Below, piece by piece: positions 44,614 through 53,200 of a stretch of 64,000 nt of DNA. The notes beneath the pieces were generated by a model. The model was not told the origin of the DNA, made no database searches, and saw only the letters and a list, made by a program, of their open reading frames with translations. Numbering within the stretch: position 1 is the first letter of the stretch; every line of letters starts with the position of its first letter. Origin of the DNA: Bacteroidota bacterium (lineage in GTDB: Bacteria; Bacteroidota; Ignavibacteria; OLB7); NCBI GenBank assembly GCA_018266795.1, contig JAFDZV010000033.1:161827-225826 (forward strand), given 5' to 3'. The position numbers were made by a program, and so were the translations under genes.

Positions 44614-46278
44614 ATGCGCAGTAAGATCGTAAAAGGAAAGAAGCACCACATCGAGGCGCGGGGAATTGCGGGAACATATGTGGTAATGCTTGCATTCAAT
44701 TGCACCGAAGCATTCCGGAACGGGCTGCTTGGGTTCGGTATCCAACGGAGGGATCATACAAACGAGGAGGTGATATGGTTGCGGGGGCTGAGGACGTTCG
44801 ATCGCCCGGGCTCGGACGCGGGCGCCGACGCACCAACGCGTCATCATCCCATCCAGAAATTCCACTGGGGTGATTACACAACCAAGCCCGGCCGAACCTA
44901 CACGTACACAATCCACGCAATGAAGGGAACGCCGGAGAACCTCGACATCGTGGATTCGGCGGAGGTGGAAGTTACGTGCGAGGTTCCGGAGAGTGTGGGG
45001 CACAACGGCCACGCGGTTCACTTCAATCGAAGCGCCGCTGCCAGCCAGGCCTTCGCCACCAGATTCCCCGATCTTCCTCCGGGCGATGTCGTGGATCCGG
45101 CGGCGCGTACCTGGCTGTCGCGCGGGCTTGCCGAATCGCTGATCGACTTTATCGACCAGGCCAAGCAGGGGGAAGGGCTGCATCTGTTTCTCTACGAGTT
45201 CGAGAAGGACGAGTTCTTCGAGGCGTTGAAGCGGGCAAGCGATCGGGGCGTGCGCCTGGAGATATTGTTCGATGCGATACTGCACAAGGAGCCGGGGAAG
45301 GCCGATCCCCAGGGGCCCAGCCTCGTGAGCGCTCCGAAAATCAGAACGTTCGGACTGCAGAAGGTTTGCAGGGGACGAATGGGTCATGGGATCAACATCT
45401 CCCACAACAAGTTCATGGTGTTGACCGATGTGCACGAAAAACCGCAGCGCGTATGGAGCGGCTCCACCAATTTCACGGATGCCGGAATCTACGGGCAGTC
45501 GAACGTGGGACATGCCATTGCCGATGCAACCCTTGCCGGCACATATTTCAGGTGGCACCAGGCGATCTGGGCGAACCCGGCCACATCCGTTGCGGATTCG
45601 CGAACGCTTGCCGCAACGCTCACTACCGTGCCCGCCACGTTTACCGGATCCACACTCGTGTTGAGTCCGCGTGATTCCATCGAAGCGGTGACTGCCTGTG
45701 CCGGACTGGTATCGGGAGCAGAGCGCATGGTATGCTTCACTGCTCCGTTCGCGCTCCATGACGATCTGGAGGAGGCTCTCGCAAAGGCCGATGCGCAGGT
45801 GCTGGGGTTGTTGAACAAGGAGAGCGTTGTTGGCATCGAGCTGCACAACGCGCCGAACACGCTTCTCGCGGCGGCGGCTGCGATCAACGAGGCATCGGTG
45901 CTCGAAGTGTGGCAGGGGGAGTTGCAGAAGGAATCGCTGCAGCACAGCGGTGTCTTCATTCACACGAAGATCATCCTCGTGGATCCGCTTTCCGATCACC
46001 CGATGGTTGTCACCGGATCGGCAAACTTCAGCAACAACTCGTCGAAGAATAACGATGAAAATCAGCTCTTCATTTCAGGTGAACCGGAGGTGGCCGATGT
46101 ATATCTCGGAGAGTTCATGCGGATGTTCGATCATTATTATTTCCGGGATCATGTGAAGATGATCGAGAAGCAGAAGCGAACCAATCCCGGTGCAGGCTCG
46201 CTGGATGAGACGGATGGGTGGACGAGTCGGTACTTCAATGGAGGCGAGCGGGAGGCATTGCGCGAGGCATTCTTCTAG
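44614..46278 (+). CDS. Phospholipase D-superfamily protein with novel N-domain
   Basis: 554 aa. Two HKD catalytic motifs: His264-x-Lys266-x4-Asp272 followed by SGSTNFT, and His450-x-Lys452-x4-Asp457 followed by TGSANFS, so the active site is complete. Residues 1-125 are a separate beta-rich domain (VVMLAFNCTEAFRNGLLGFG; KPGRTYTYTIHAMKG) resembling a fibronectin/Ig-like fold. The superfamily includes phospholipases, nucleases and toxins; the strong SGSTNF/TGSANF loops do not distinguish them. No signal peptide. Pairing with DUF2278 suggests a two-component effector or defence module; see findings. Confidence 0.85.
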   Translation: MRSKIVKGKKHHIEARGIAGTYVVMLAFNCTEAFRNGLLGFGIQRRDHTNEEVIWLRGLRTFDRPGSDAGADAPTRHHPIQKFHWGDYTTKPGRTYTYTIHAMKGTPENLDIVDSAEVEVTCEVPESVGHNGHAVHFNRSAAASQAFATRFPDLPPGDVVDPAARTWLSRGLAESLIDFIDQAKQGEGLHLFLYEFEKDEFFEALKRASDRGVRLEILFDAILHKEPGKADPQGPSLVSAPKIRTFGLQKVCRGRMGHGINISHNKFMVLTDVHEKPQRVWSGSTNFTDAGIYGQSNVGHAIADATLAGTYFRWHQAIWANPATSVADSRTLAATLTTVPATFTGSTLVLSPRDSIEAVTACAGLVSGAERMVCFTAPFALHDDLEEALAKADAQVLGLLNKESVVGIELHNAPNTLLAAAAAINEASVLEVWQGELQKESLQHSGVFIHTKIILVDPLSDHPMVVTGSANFSNNSSKNNDENQLFISGEPEVADVYLGEFMRMFDHYYFRDHVKMIEKQKRTNPGAGSLDETDGWTSRYFNGGEREALREAFF

Positions 46279-46417
46279 GCCCTGCCCGGCAAATGCCGTT
46301 GCATGTCGGGCGTCGAACGCCCCATGCAATCGGATGGGGCCGCCGATGACAACAGACATGGCGCACCACGTACGTCCATCGTCATCGCCCCCGACGGAGT
46401 CGGGGCGACGGAGTCGG

Positions 46418-46467
46418 GCGACGATCACAGGTAGATCATTGCAGACGGATACCTTGACGCAGTCGGG
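46418..46467 (-). repeat. Dispersed repeat, family P (copy at 46.4 kb)
   Basis: The minus strand reads CCGACTGCGTCAAGGTATCC then GTCTGCAATGATCTACC and TGTGATCGTCGC, matching the copies at 59764-59890 and 60074-60119 with scattered substitutions. It contains no ORF. Confidence 0.7.
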
Positions 46468-46519
46468 ATCGATGTTCTCGTGATGGCGATGGATGGAAAT
46501 GGCGTGAACTGCGCTCCAG

Positions 46520-46604
46520 AACACCAGCGCCGTTCCGGACATGCCGGGACGGCGCTTCGTGTTCCTGCCGTGTCCGTACCGCGGGATTGGCACAGCGCGG
46601 GTTG
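46520..46604. repeat. 85-bp duplicated block with hairpin (copy 1)
   Basis: Matches 50183-50267 over exactly 85 bp (both begin AACACCAGCGCCGT and end CGCGGGTTG). The core GCCGTTCCGGACATGCCGGGACGGC is a hairpin (one G-U in this copy). At the other copy it is the 3' flank of the tricorn protease gene; here no gene ends at it. Confidence 0.8.
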
Positions 46605-46720
46605 CAGCCGGGGCCGCAATCTGAAGTTGTCACATCACCACGCAGGTGAGCGCGATATATTTGTGCCCTTTGCCAGACCCTTCGGTCGAGGCCTGCACGT
46701 ACAGAAACAGGAGTCGTGAA

Positions 46721-46846
46721 ATGCATGTGTTGTTGACGGCGTATGGCGCGCGCCGGGATGTCCGACCGCCGGCGGGACTCGCCGCGCAGGTGCGGGCAGT
46801 CGGTGCGATGCCCATCGGCGTGATGCCGACCGGAGGGCCGCTATGA
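46721..46846 (+). pseudogene. Remnant of GT1 (MGT-type) glycosyltransferase N-terminus
   Basis: 41-codon frame with AGGAG 8 nt before its ATG. The first 28 residues, MHVLLTAYGARRDVRPPAGL and AAQVRAVGA, match the start of actinobacterial-type GT1 glycosyltransferases (M-R-V-L-L-S-T-Y-G-S-R-G-D-V-x-P-L). The frame then jumps to MPIGVMPTGGPL, which fits the segment some 20 residues later (GVPMVPxGxPL type), and stops. I infer an internal deletion plus loss of the whole C-terminal part. Its stop overlaps the next gene's start as ATGA, so the remnant may persist because it drives translation of the monooxygenase. Confidence 0.6.
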
Positions 46847-48303
46847 CCCAACATGCCGTAGTGATCGCCGGAGGCGGCCCGACGGGGCTGATGCTGGCCG
46901 CCGAGCTTGCGCTGGCGGGCATCGATGTTGCCATTGTCGAGCGGCGCACCAGTCAGGAGCTTGTCGGCTCGCGCGCGGGCGGCCTGCACGCACGCTCGAT
47001 CGAAGTTCTCGATCAGCGTGGAGTCGCCGATCGGTTCATCTCGCAGGGGCAGACGTATCCGGTGGTCCACTTCCACATCGCGTTGAACATCGGCGACTTC
47101 CCCACCAGGCACAACTACGTCCTCGGGCTGCGGCAGAATCATATCGAGCGCATCCTGGCGGAGTGGGTCGGCGAGCTGCCGGTGACGATCTATCGCGGAC
47201 GTGATGTGACGGGGTTCGCACAGGACGATACCGGCGTGGACGTGGCGCTCTCCAACGGTGGGCCGCTCCGTGCGGAGTATCTGGTGGGATGCGATGGGGG
47301 GCGCAGCCTGGTTCGCAAGGCTGCCGGCATCGAATTCCCCGGTTGGGATCCCACCACGAGCTGGTTGATCGCCGAAGTCCGGATGGCCGAGGAGCCGAAG
47401 TGGGGATTCCACGAGGACGAAGCCGGCCGCCATGCGATCGGCAAGGCGGAGGGCGGGTTCACCGCAGTGGTGCTGACCGAGCGGCAGATGCGGCTGGAGG
47501 GCGAACCCACGCTGCGGGACATCAGCGAGGCGCTCATTGCCGTATACGGTACGGACTACGGGATCCACAGTCCCAGGTGGGTGTCGCGCTTCACCGACAC
47601 GACGCGTCAGGCCGCCGCCTACCGCCACCGGCGTGTCCTGCTGGCGGGTGACGCCGCGCATGTGCATCCGCCGGTGGGCGGGCAGGGCCTCAACATCGGC
47701 GTGCAGGATGCGGTGAACCTGGGATGGAAGCTGGCGCAGGTGGTGAAGCGGACGTCGCCGGAAAGTCTTCTCGATACCTATCACGCGGAGCGCCACCCGG
47801 TTGCTGCCCGCGTATTGCGCAACACGATGGCACAGGTGGCGCTTCGCCGCCCGGACGCTCGCAGCAAGGCCGTGGGCGACACCATCTCCGAACTCCTCGG
47901 CATGGACGAACCTCGCCGGCGGCTCGGCGCGGAGATGTCCGGTCTGGACGTTCACTACGACCTCGGCGAGGGGCACCCGCTGCTCGGGCGCCGCATGCCC
48001 GATCTCGATCTGGTTACCGCCAGCGGCCCGCTGCGGGTCTTCACCCTGTTGCATGAAGCCCGGCCGGTGCTCCTCAACCTCGGTGACCCCGGCAGTGTGG
48101 AGATCACTCCATGGACCGATCGCGTTCAGTTGATCGATGCCGCATACGCGGGTACGTGGGAACTTCCGATGCTCGGGGCGGTTGCTGCTCCAACCGCCGT
48201 TCTGGTTCGGCCGGATGGATATGTGGCCTGGGTTGGAGACGTGAACCAGGCGGGGCTTGCCGATGCGCTGGCCACCTGGTTCGGACCGCCTGCTGCGGCG
48301 TAG
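46843..48303 (+). CDS. FAD-dependent aromatic monooxygenase, rifampicin-monooxygenase-like
   Basis: 486-residue class A flavin monooxygenase using NADPH and O2. FAD site IAGGGPTGLMLAAELA (residues 8-23), GLHARSIEVLDQRG, then the GCDGGRSLVRK DG motif (about 149-159) and GDAAHVHPPVGGQGLNIGVQDAVNLGWKLA region (about 268-298), with a thioredoxin-like C-domain. Each of these stretches is in the style of Rox/PgaE/TetX-related actinobacterial enzymes, so rifampicin inactivation or polyketide hydroxylation is plausible; phenol hydroxylase is less likely. It is translationally coupled to the glycosyltransferase remnant. The probable source is lateral transfer. Confidence 0.85.
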   Translation: MTQHAVVIAGGGPTGLMLAAELALAGIDVAIVERRTSQELVGSRAGGLHARSIEVLDQRGVADRFISQGQTYPVVHFHIALNIGDFPTRHNYVLGLRQNHIERILAEWVGELPVTIYRGRDVTGFAQDDTGVDVALSNGGPLRAEYLVGCDGGRSLVRKAAGIEFPGWDPTTSWLIAEVRMAEEPKWGFHEDEAGRHAIGKAEGGFTAVVLTERQMRLEGEPTLRDISEALIAVYGTDYGIHSPRWVSRFTDTTRQAAAYRHRRVLLAGDAAHVHPPVGGQGLNIGVQDAVNLGWKLAQVVKRTSPESLLDTYHAERHPVAARVLRNTMAQVALRRPDARSKAVGDTISELLGMDEPRRRLGAEMSGLDVHYDLGEGHPLLGRRMPDLDLVTASGPLRVFTLLHEARPVLLNLGDPGSVEITPWTDRVQLIDAAYAGTWELPMLGAVAAPTAVLVRPDGYVAWVGDVNQAGLADALATWFGPPAAA

Positions 48304-48372
48304 CGGGCCTGCTTGCCGGATCGGGTCGACGATGAAGTTTGCCATGTCGGCATCCGCTCTGCGGCTGCCTCC

Positions 48373-48497
48373 TGCCGATGACATCCAAGGAGTCCGCCAT
48401 CAACTGTGCGTGCGTTCTCCCGATCGGCGGCAGTGCACGCCGGCGTCGAGATGTCGGCGAGAGGAGTGCGTTCCACCCTATCTGCAGCCTGCACCAT
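48373..48497. repeat. 125-bp direct repeat, copy A
   Basis: Matches 49590-49714 over the same length with few substitutions. Both run from TGCCGATGACATCC to GCACCAT and include TGTGCGTGCGTTCTCCCGAT and GAGAGGAGTGCGTTCCACCC. Non-coding, 70 bp after the monooxygenase stop. Confidence 0.85.
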
Positions 48498-48570
48498 ATA
48501 ACAGGTGGAGCCGTTGTGTTGGCAGCCCTGTCAATCAGCAGGCATACCGACGTTCATAACATGCCGTGAG

Positions 48571-49023
48571 ATGAACATGAGCGAAGTTGAACAGGCCACG
48601 TACGTATTCCTCGATCCGGATGGAACATCGGCGGGCCAGAGCTGGCCTCAGTTGCTTGTGCTGCGGGCGACCGGCATTGTTTATGGCAGCCAGGTTGCGG
48701 GATATGCAAATGAGGAGCGGAGAGCCGAAGGTTATCTGGTTCCGTTGGGACAGAAGGATGCGGAGAAAGAGCTCGCGCGTTTCTTTTGGGAGGAGTTCCA
48801 TGGGCATTCGTATCCGGCGTCCGCAACGTGGACCGAGGATCGTCTGCGCCGCCTGGAGGAACTGGTTGGTGGTATTCGTGTAATGAGAGTGTGGATGGAT
48901 GATAGTGTCACTACGGATTCGCTGCGGCTGGACCACGCGCGTATTGATGAGCTTACCGAGGCATGGGTGCCGGTACACTCTCCCTATGGCCTCGCAATTC
49001 TACTCTTCAGGAATTGTGATTGA
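48571..49023 (+). CDS. Small cytoplasmic protein, DUF6210-like
   Basis: 150 aa. The segment TYVFLDPDGTSAGQSWPQLL followed by TGIVYGSQVAGYANEERRAEGYLVPLG resembles the DUF6210 pattern (a tyrosine-rich strand, ...GVVYxxQxGG..., then an E-G-x-F/L-V-P-L turn). The later EDRLRRLEELVGGI helix and the closing AWVPVHSP...LLF strand are consistent. Function unknown; proteins of this kind often occur singly in accessory regions. Two in-frame ATGs (48571, 48577) are possible starts. It lies just after repeat copy A. Confidence 0.6.
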   Translation: MNMSEVEQATYVFLDPDGTSAGQSWPQLLVLRATGIVYGSQVAGYANEERRAEGYLVPLGQKDAEKELARFFWEEFHGHSYPASATWTEDRLRRLEELVGGIRVMRVWMDDSVTTDSLRLDHARIDELTEAWVPVHSPYGLAILLFRNCD

Positions 49024-49243
49024 TGTACCAACATCCAGCCAGGCATGGTGTAGGTCCGGCTTGATGAAGTGCTCTGCCGATAACCCGGCTCTTCCTACGG
49101 TATCGGAAGGCGGACGGCGCCATTGTGTGGAAGCAGATCTATCAACAGGTCCCTATCGCCGCGAGCAGTACTGCCATGTGCAGAGGAACACCTGAAGGAG
49201 CAGGAGAGAGGTTTGCACTCACGCACAACAATCGAGAGGAACG

Positions 49244-49459
49244 ATGCAGGATTGCCATCCGGATGACGTTGACTGGACATACTCGATCACGGAGGTGTCC
49301 GCAAATGTCTATATGGTCCGTGCCTTCGACCGCCGAAGCGGCCGTTCCATTGAGATGACGGGAGCGGATCCGGATGTGCTGGTAGCAGAGTGCAGGAGAG
49401 ATATTCGGGAGTCCCCTATGGATCGGGAGAGCGATAGATCCGCCACGAGCAACAACTGA
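49244..49459 (+). CDS. Orphan 71-aa protein
   Basis: Preceded by GAGAGGAACG, a good ribosome site. The sequence has VSANVYMVRAFDRRSGRSIEMTGADPDVLVAEC, a beta-beta-alpha pattern typical of small folded domains, and ends in a charged tail. No family recognised. Size and location among repeats in an accessory stretch would suit an immunity protein or antitoxin, but no matching toxin is adjacent. Confidence 0.55.
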   Translation: MQDCHPDDVDWTYSITEVSANVYMVRAFDRRSGRSIEMTGADPDVLVAECRRDIRESPMDRESDRSATSNN

Positions 49460-49460
49460 T

Positions 49461-49486
49461 AGTGACCCATCTATGGTCTTCGCGCA
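49461..49486 (+). repeat. Dispersed repeat, family P (partial)
   Basis: AGTGACCCATCTATGGTCTT and CGCG match the 3' half of the family P unit (GACCCACCTATGGTCTTCGCG). It begins directly after the stop of the 71-aa gene. Confidence 0.6.
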
Positions 49487-49589
49487 GCGAAGCCGTGGCG
49501 ATCTGTGCGGGCTGGGCTCACGCAGCTGGTCGGTACGGTAAGCGCGAGAGGTCGCCACGCCCCTCCTCCGCCTCTGGTGGCATCGGAGC

Positions 49590-49714
49590 TGCCGATGACA
49601 TCCGGGAAGTCCGCCGCCAACTGTGCGTGCGTTCTCCCGATCGGCGGCAGTGCACGCCGGCATCGAGATGCCGGCGAGAGGAGTGCGTTCCACCCTATCT
49701 GTAGCCCGCACCAT
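49590..49714. repeat. 125-bp direct repeat, copy B
   Basis: Second copy of 48373-48497. It contains the palindrome CCGGCATCGAGATGCCGG (in copy A altered by two changes). It runs into the next repeat (49731) after 16 bp. Confidence 0.85.
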
Positions 49715-49730
49715 CTCTCCACCATCATTC

Positions 49731-49876
49731 AGCTCCCCGCAGGGAGCGACCCATATTTCACGGTGACAGAGAGGTCGCTCCTGGGCAAAGCTCGGAAGGA
49801 AAAAGGGTGCGGCTTCTACAGAGAGGCTGGCCTGCGTTCCATGCCGTTCAGAGATACCACGTGCGGCCGTGCGATG
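49731..49876. repeat. 146-bp direct repeat, copy 1
   Basis: Starts with a hairpin AGCTCCC CGCA GGGAGC and continues TGACAGAGAGGTCGCTCCTG, GGAAGGAAAAAGGGTGCGGC, GGCATGGAACG-type palindromic pieces and a CACGTG site. It matches 49977-50123 at roughly 92-95 percent by eye. Not coding in any consistent frame. Confidence 0.85.
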
Positions 49877-49976
49877 AAGGATGGGAGGGTGACCCCGACG
49901 ATCGCCAACGATGTGCAATGCGGAGTATCCGGTTCGGTATATCCTATCTGTAGAAGCCAGTCCCCTCACGATCACA

Positions 49977-50123
49977 AGCTCCCCGCAGGGAGCGGCCTGT
50001 GCTTTCACGGTGACAGAGAGGTCGCTCCTGGGCAAAGCTCGGAAGGAAAAAGGGTGCGGCTCCTACAGAGAGGCTGGCCTGCGTTCCATGCCGTTCAGAG
50101 ATACCACGTGCGGCCGTGCGATG
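49977..50123. repeat. 146-bp direct repeat, copy 2
   Basis: Near-identical to 49731-49876, one base longer. Differences cluster right after the initial hairpin (GACCCATATT versus GGCCTGTGCTT). The 100 bp between the copies include a degenerate piece of the 125-bp repeat end (ATCCTATCTGTAG), so the duplicated unit was probably the pair of both repeats. Confidence 0.85.
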
Positions 50124-50182
50124 GGATGGATGCGATAGATCATGGCGGCCTCGGCGAACGGCAATGCATGTTGCAGCCCGAA

Positions 50183-50267
50183 AACACCAGCGCCGTCCCG
50201 GACATGCCGGGACGGCGCTTCGTGTCCCTGCTGCGCTTGCGCCGCGGGATTGGCGCCGCGCGGGTTG
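50183..50267. repeat. 85-bp duplicated block with hairpin (copy 2), 3' flank of tricorn gene
   Basis: Adjoins the tricorn stop codon at 50268. The perfect hairpin GCCGTCCCGG ACATG CCGGGACGGC probably terminates that minus-strand transcript. A second copy is at 46520-46604. Confidence 0.8.
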
Positions 50268-53200
50268 TCAGCTGATTTCGGCCGCGTGCGAGGCGTAGCC
50301 GTTGGAGGCCACCTTCTCCGGCAGCGGATCGGGCGCCATCACGGGGCGATCGTCGAACGCGGGCATCGCGAACGGCTTGTCGGACATCAGGCGGATCGCC
50401 TCGGCAACCGCGCGCTCCAGCTGCGTGTCGCGTCCGGCAACGTATTCCTGCGGTGTGATGTCCACGTCGAGATCGGGATCGGTGCCGTGATTCTCCAATC
50501 CCCACCGCACATCCTCGAACCATGTGGAGAACTCCGGCTGCGTCGTGATGGATCCGTCCACCAGCGGGTTGCGCGGCCAGATGCCCACAACGCCGCCCCA
50601 CGTGCGCTTGCCGATCAGGGGCCCCAGGTTCATCAGCTTGAATCCGTGGGAGAAGATGTCGCCGTCGGAGCCGGCATGCTCGTTAGTGATGGCCACGATC
50701 GGGCCGCCCACGGAGTAGAGCGGATACGGTTCCGGCATGCCGTGCCGCGGAAGCCCGTAGCCGATCCGCTTGCGCGCAAGCTTCTCCAGGATCAACTGCG
50801 ACACATGCCCGCCGCCGTTGAAGCGTACATCCACAATCAGGGAGCTGCGTCCAACCTCGCCGAGGAAGCCGCGATGGAACTCGCTGTAGCCCAGCGGGCC
50901 CATGTTCGGCACGTGTACGTATCCAACCTTTCCGCCGGTAGCCTCGTGCACGATGCGCCGGTTGTTCTCCACCCACTCGCGATATCGCACCGGCGTTTCA
51001 TCGCCGAGAAGCTTAATCGTCACCGTGCGCTGCGTGTCCGTTCCCCTCGGAACGAACGTGAGCGTGATCTCGGAGCCGGCGGTGTTCACCAGATGTTCGT
51101 ACGGCGAGCGTGCCTGCGATACGTGCCGTCCGTTGACGGCGACGATCATGTCCCCCTCCTCGATGTTCACGCCCGGCGTCTCGAGCGGTGAACCGTACTG
51201 GCTGCTCCAGACGTCGCCGCGAACGATGTGGCGAACGATCCATCCGTCGTGCTCAGGATCGTATGCAAGGTCCGCCCCCATGAAGCCCTGCGCGTACGTC
51301 GGGGACTCGCGATAGTCGCCTCCCATCTCGTAGGCGTGCGAGGTGCCAAGCTCTCCATGCATCTCCCAGATCACATCGCTGAACTCGGAGCGCGTGCCGA
51401 TGCGATCGATCAGCGGGAGATAGCGCGTGTAGACCTTCTCCCAGTCGATGCCGAGCATTCCCTCCGTCCAGAAGAAGTCGCGCTGAAGGCGCCACGCCTC
51501 GCGGTACATCTGGTGCCACTCGTCCGTTGGGGTGATGGAGATGCGTGCGCGCGAAAGGTCCAGCCAGCCGCTTGCGATGCCGGGATCGTCGCCGTTCTTC
51601 TCATCCGGCTTCTGCCCGGTGCCGAACACGCGCAGGCGCTTGCCGGAACGATAGATCAGCGTCTGCATGTCGCGTGCCACGTCGAAATCGCTCACGCGTT
51701 CGGCAACTGTCTCCAGCTTGCGCGACTCGAAGTCGTACGACTCCAGCTTCCCCATTGCCGGCGCCTCGTTGCCGGCGTTGTTCGCAAGCGTGCCGATCAC
51801 CGGCTGGCTGAGGAAGTAGACCTTGCCGCGCGTGCCGATCACCTGCGCATACTTCGCGTCCTTGGCGGGGAAAGGGAGGATGCGCCGCGTGATCCCTTCG
51901 AAGTCGATCTCCACATCCACGTCCTTCTTCTCCTTCCGCTCCTCGAAGTTCTCGCGGTCGTACGGATCCTCCTTCCTCGGCGCCTTCGGCTTGGCCTGGA
52001 AGGGGTTCGGCGTATCGCGGCGCAGCGTGATCAGGTAGGGACGCATGCCGCGCGGGAAGCTGAGATGGAAGTGAAGATTGTCGTATACCGGATCGAACTC
52101 GCGATAGGAAAGGAAGTAGAGATACTTCCCCTCGGGATCGAACGCCGGCACCACATCGTGCAGAATTGCGTCGGTCACCTGATGCTTCTCGCCGGTCTCC
52201 ACATTTGCGACCATCAGGTACGATGTCTCCGGCGCATCGGCATGATTGAACGCGAGCCAGCGCCCGTCCGGCGACCACGCAAGCGTGTGATCGTGCATGG
52301 TGGAGCTTCGGTCGATCAGCTTCATCGTCCGCTGCTCGAGATCCACCACGATGATCTCGTTGCGATGATTCCCGAACGCCACTTGATCGCGCTTCGGCGA
52401 GACGGCCAGATCAACCGGGCGGCCGATATCCAGCCCCTCGATTCTATCCTCGGACTCCGCCATCTCCTCGTTCAGGATCACCAGTGCTTCCTCGCCTCCC
52501 TTGTCGCTCGTGGCAACGATCCGCTTGCCGTCGTTCAGATACTGTGCAAGGCGGTAGCGAACTCCCAGGGGATCGCCGTACTGAAGCACGGGGCCGGCGA
52601 AGTTGCCCATGGTGATCGGCTTGCCGCGCTGCACCATCACAACGGAATGTCCCTTCGGATGGAGCGCATAGCTCTGAAGATAGTCCGCACCGGGAACGAA
52701 CTTCCTGTTGCGCTGCGTACGCGGAGAGTGATACTCGATTGCCACCTTGCCGCTGCTGTCGGACGCGGGATCGTAGAGATAGATGTCGCCGCCGCAGTGA
52801 TACACGATGCGGCGCCCATCGGTGGATGCATTGCGCGCGTAGTAATCGTCGTGATCGGTATGGCGCGCGAGATGGGATCCGTCGATGGCGCAGCTGTAGA
52901 TGTTGCCGTATCCCTCGTGGTCGCTGAGGAAGTAGATGCGGTCGCCAACCCACATGGGGCACGCCAGGTTCGCCTGCATGGAGATCAGGCGGCGGAAATT
53001 GCCGTCACCCTCGGCATCGATCCAGAGATCGCCGGCGGTGCCGCCGCGATAGCGCTTCCAACGGGCCGGGTCATGCGTGTTGCGGCCGATCACCGTTCCG
53101 CGTTCCGGCCCGAGCGAGATGCTGTAGGCCGGGCCTACCGGCACCTCCGTGATCGCTCCTCCCTCGGGAGAGATGGAGTAGACCTTCATGATGCGCGGGA

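Noticed and set aside
46279..46720. Mobile element or transposase remnant in the repeat-rich gap
   Set aside because: No transposase-like peptide, terminal inverted repeats or target duplications could be recognised; only dispersed repeats.
49024..49243. Open frame of 77 codons starting at 49125 (FLRYRKADGAIVWKQ)
   Set aside because: It overlaps the 71-aa gene in another frame, has no ribosome site and no family pattern; the 71-aa gene has better signals.
49590..50123. CRISPR array suggested by repeated blocks
   Set aside because: Only two copies each, units of 125-147 bp, no regular spacers and no cas genes.
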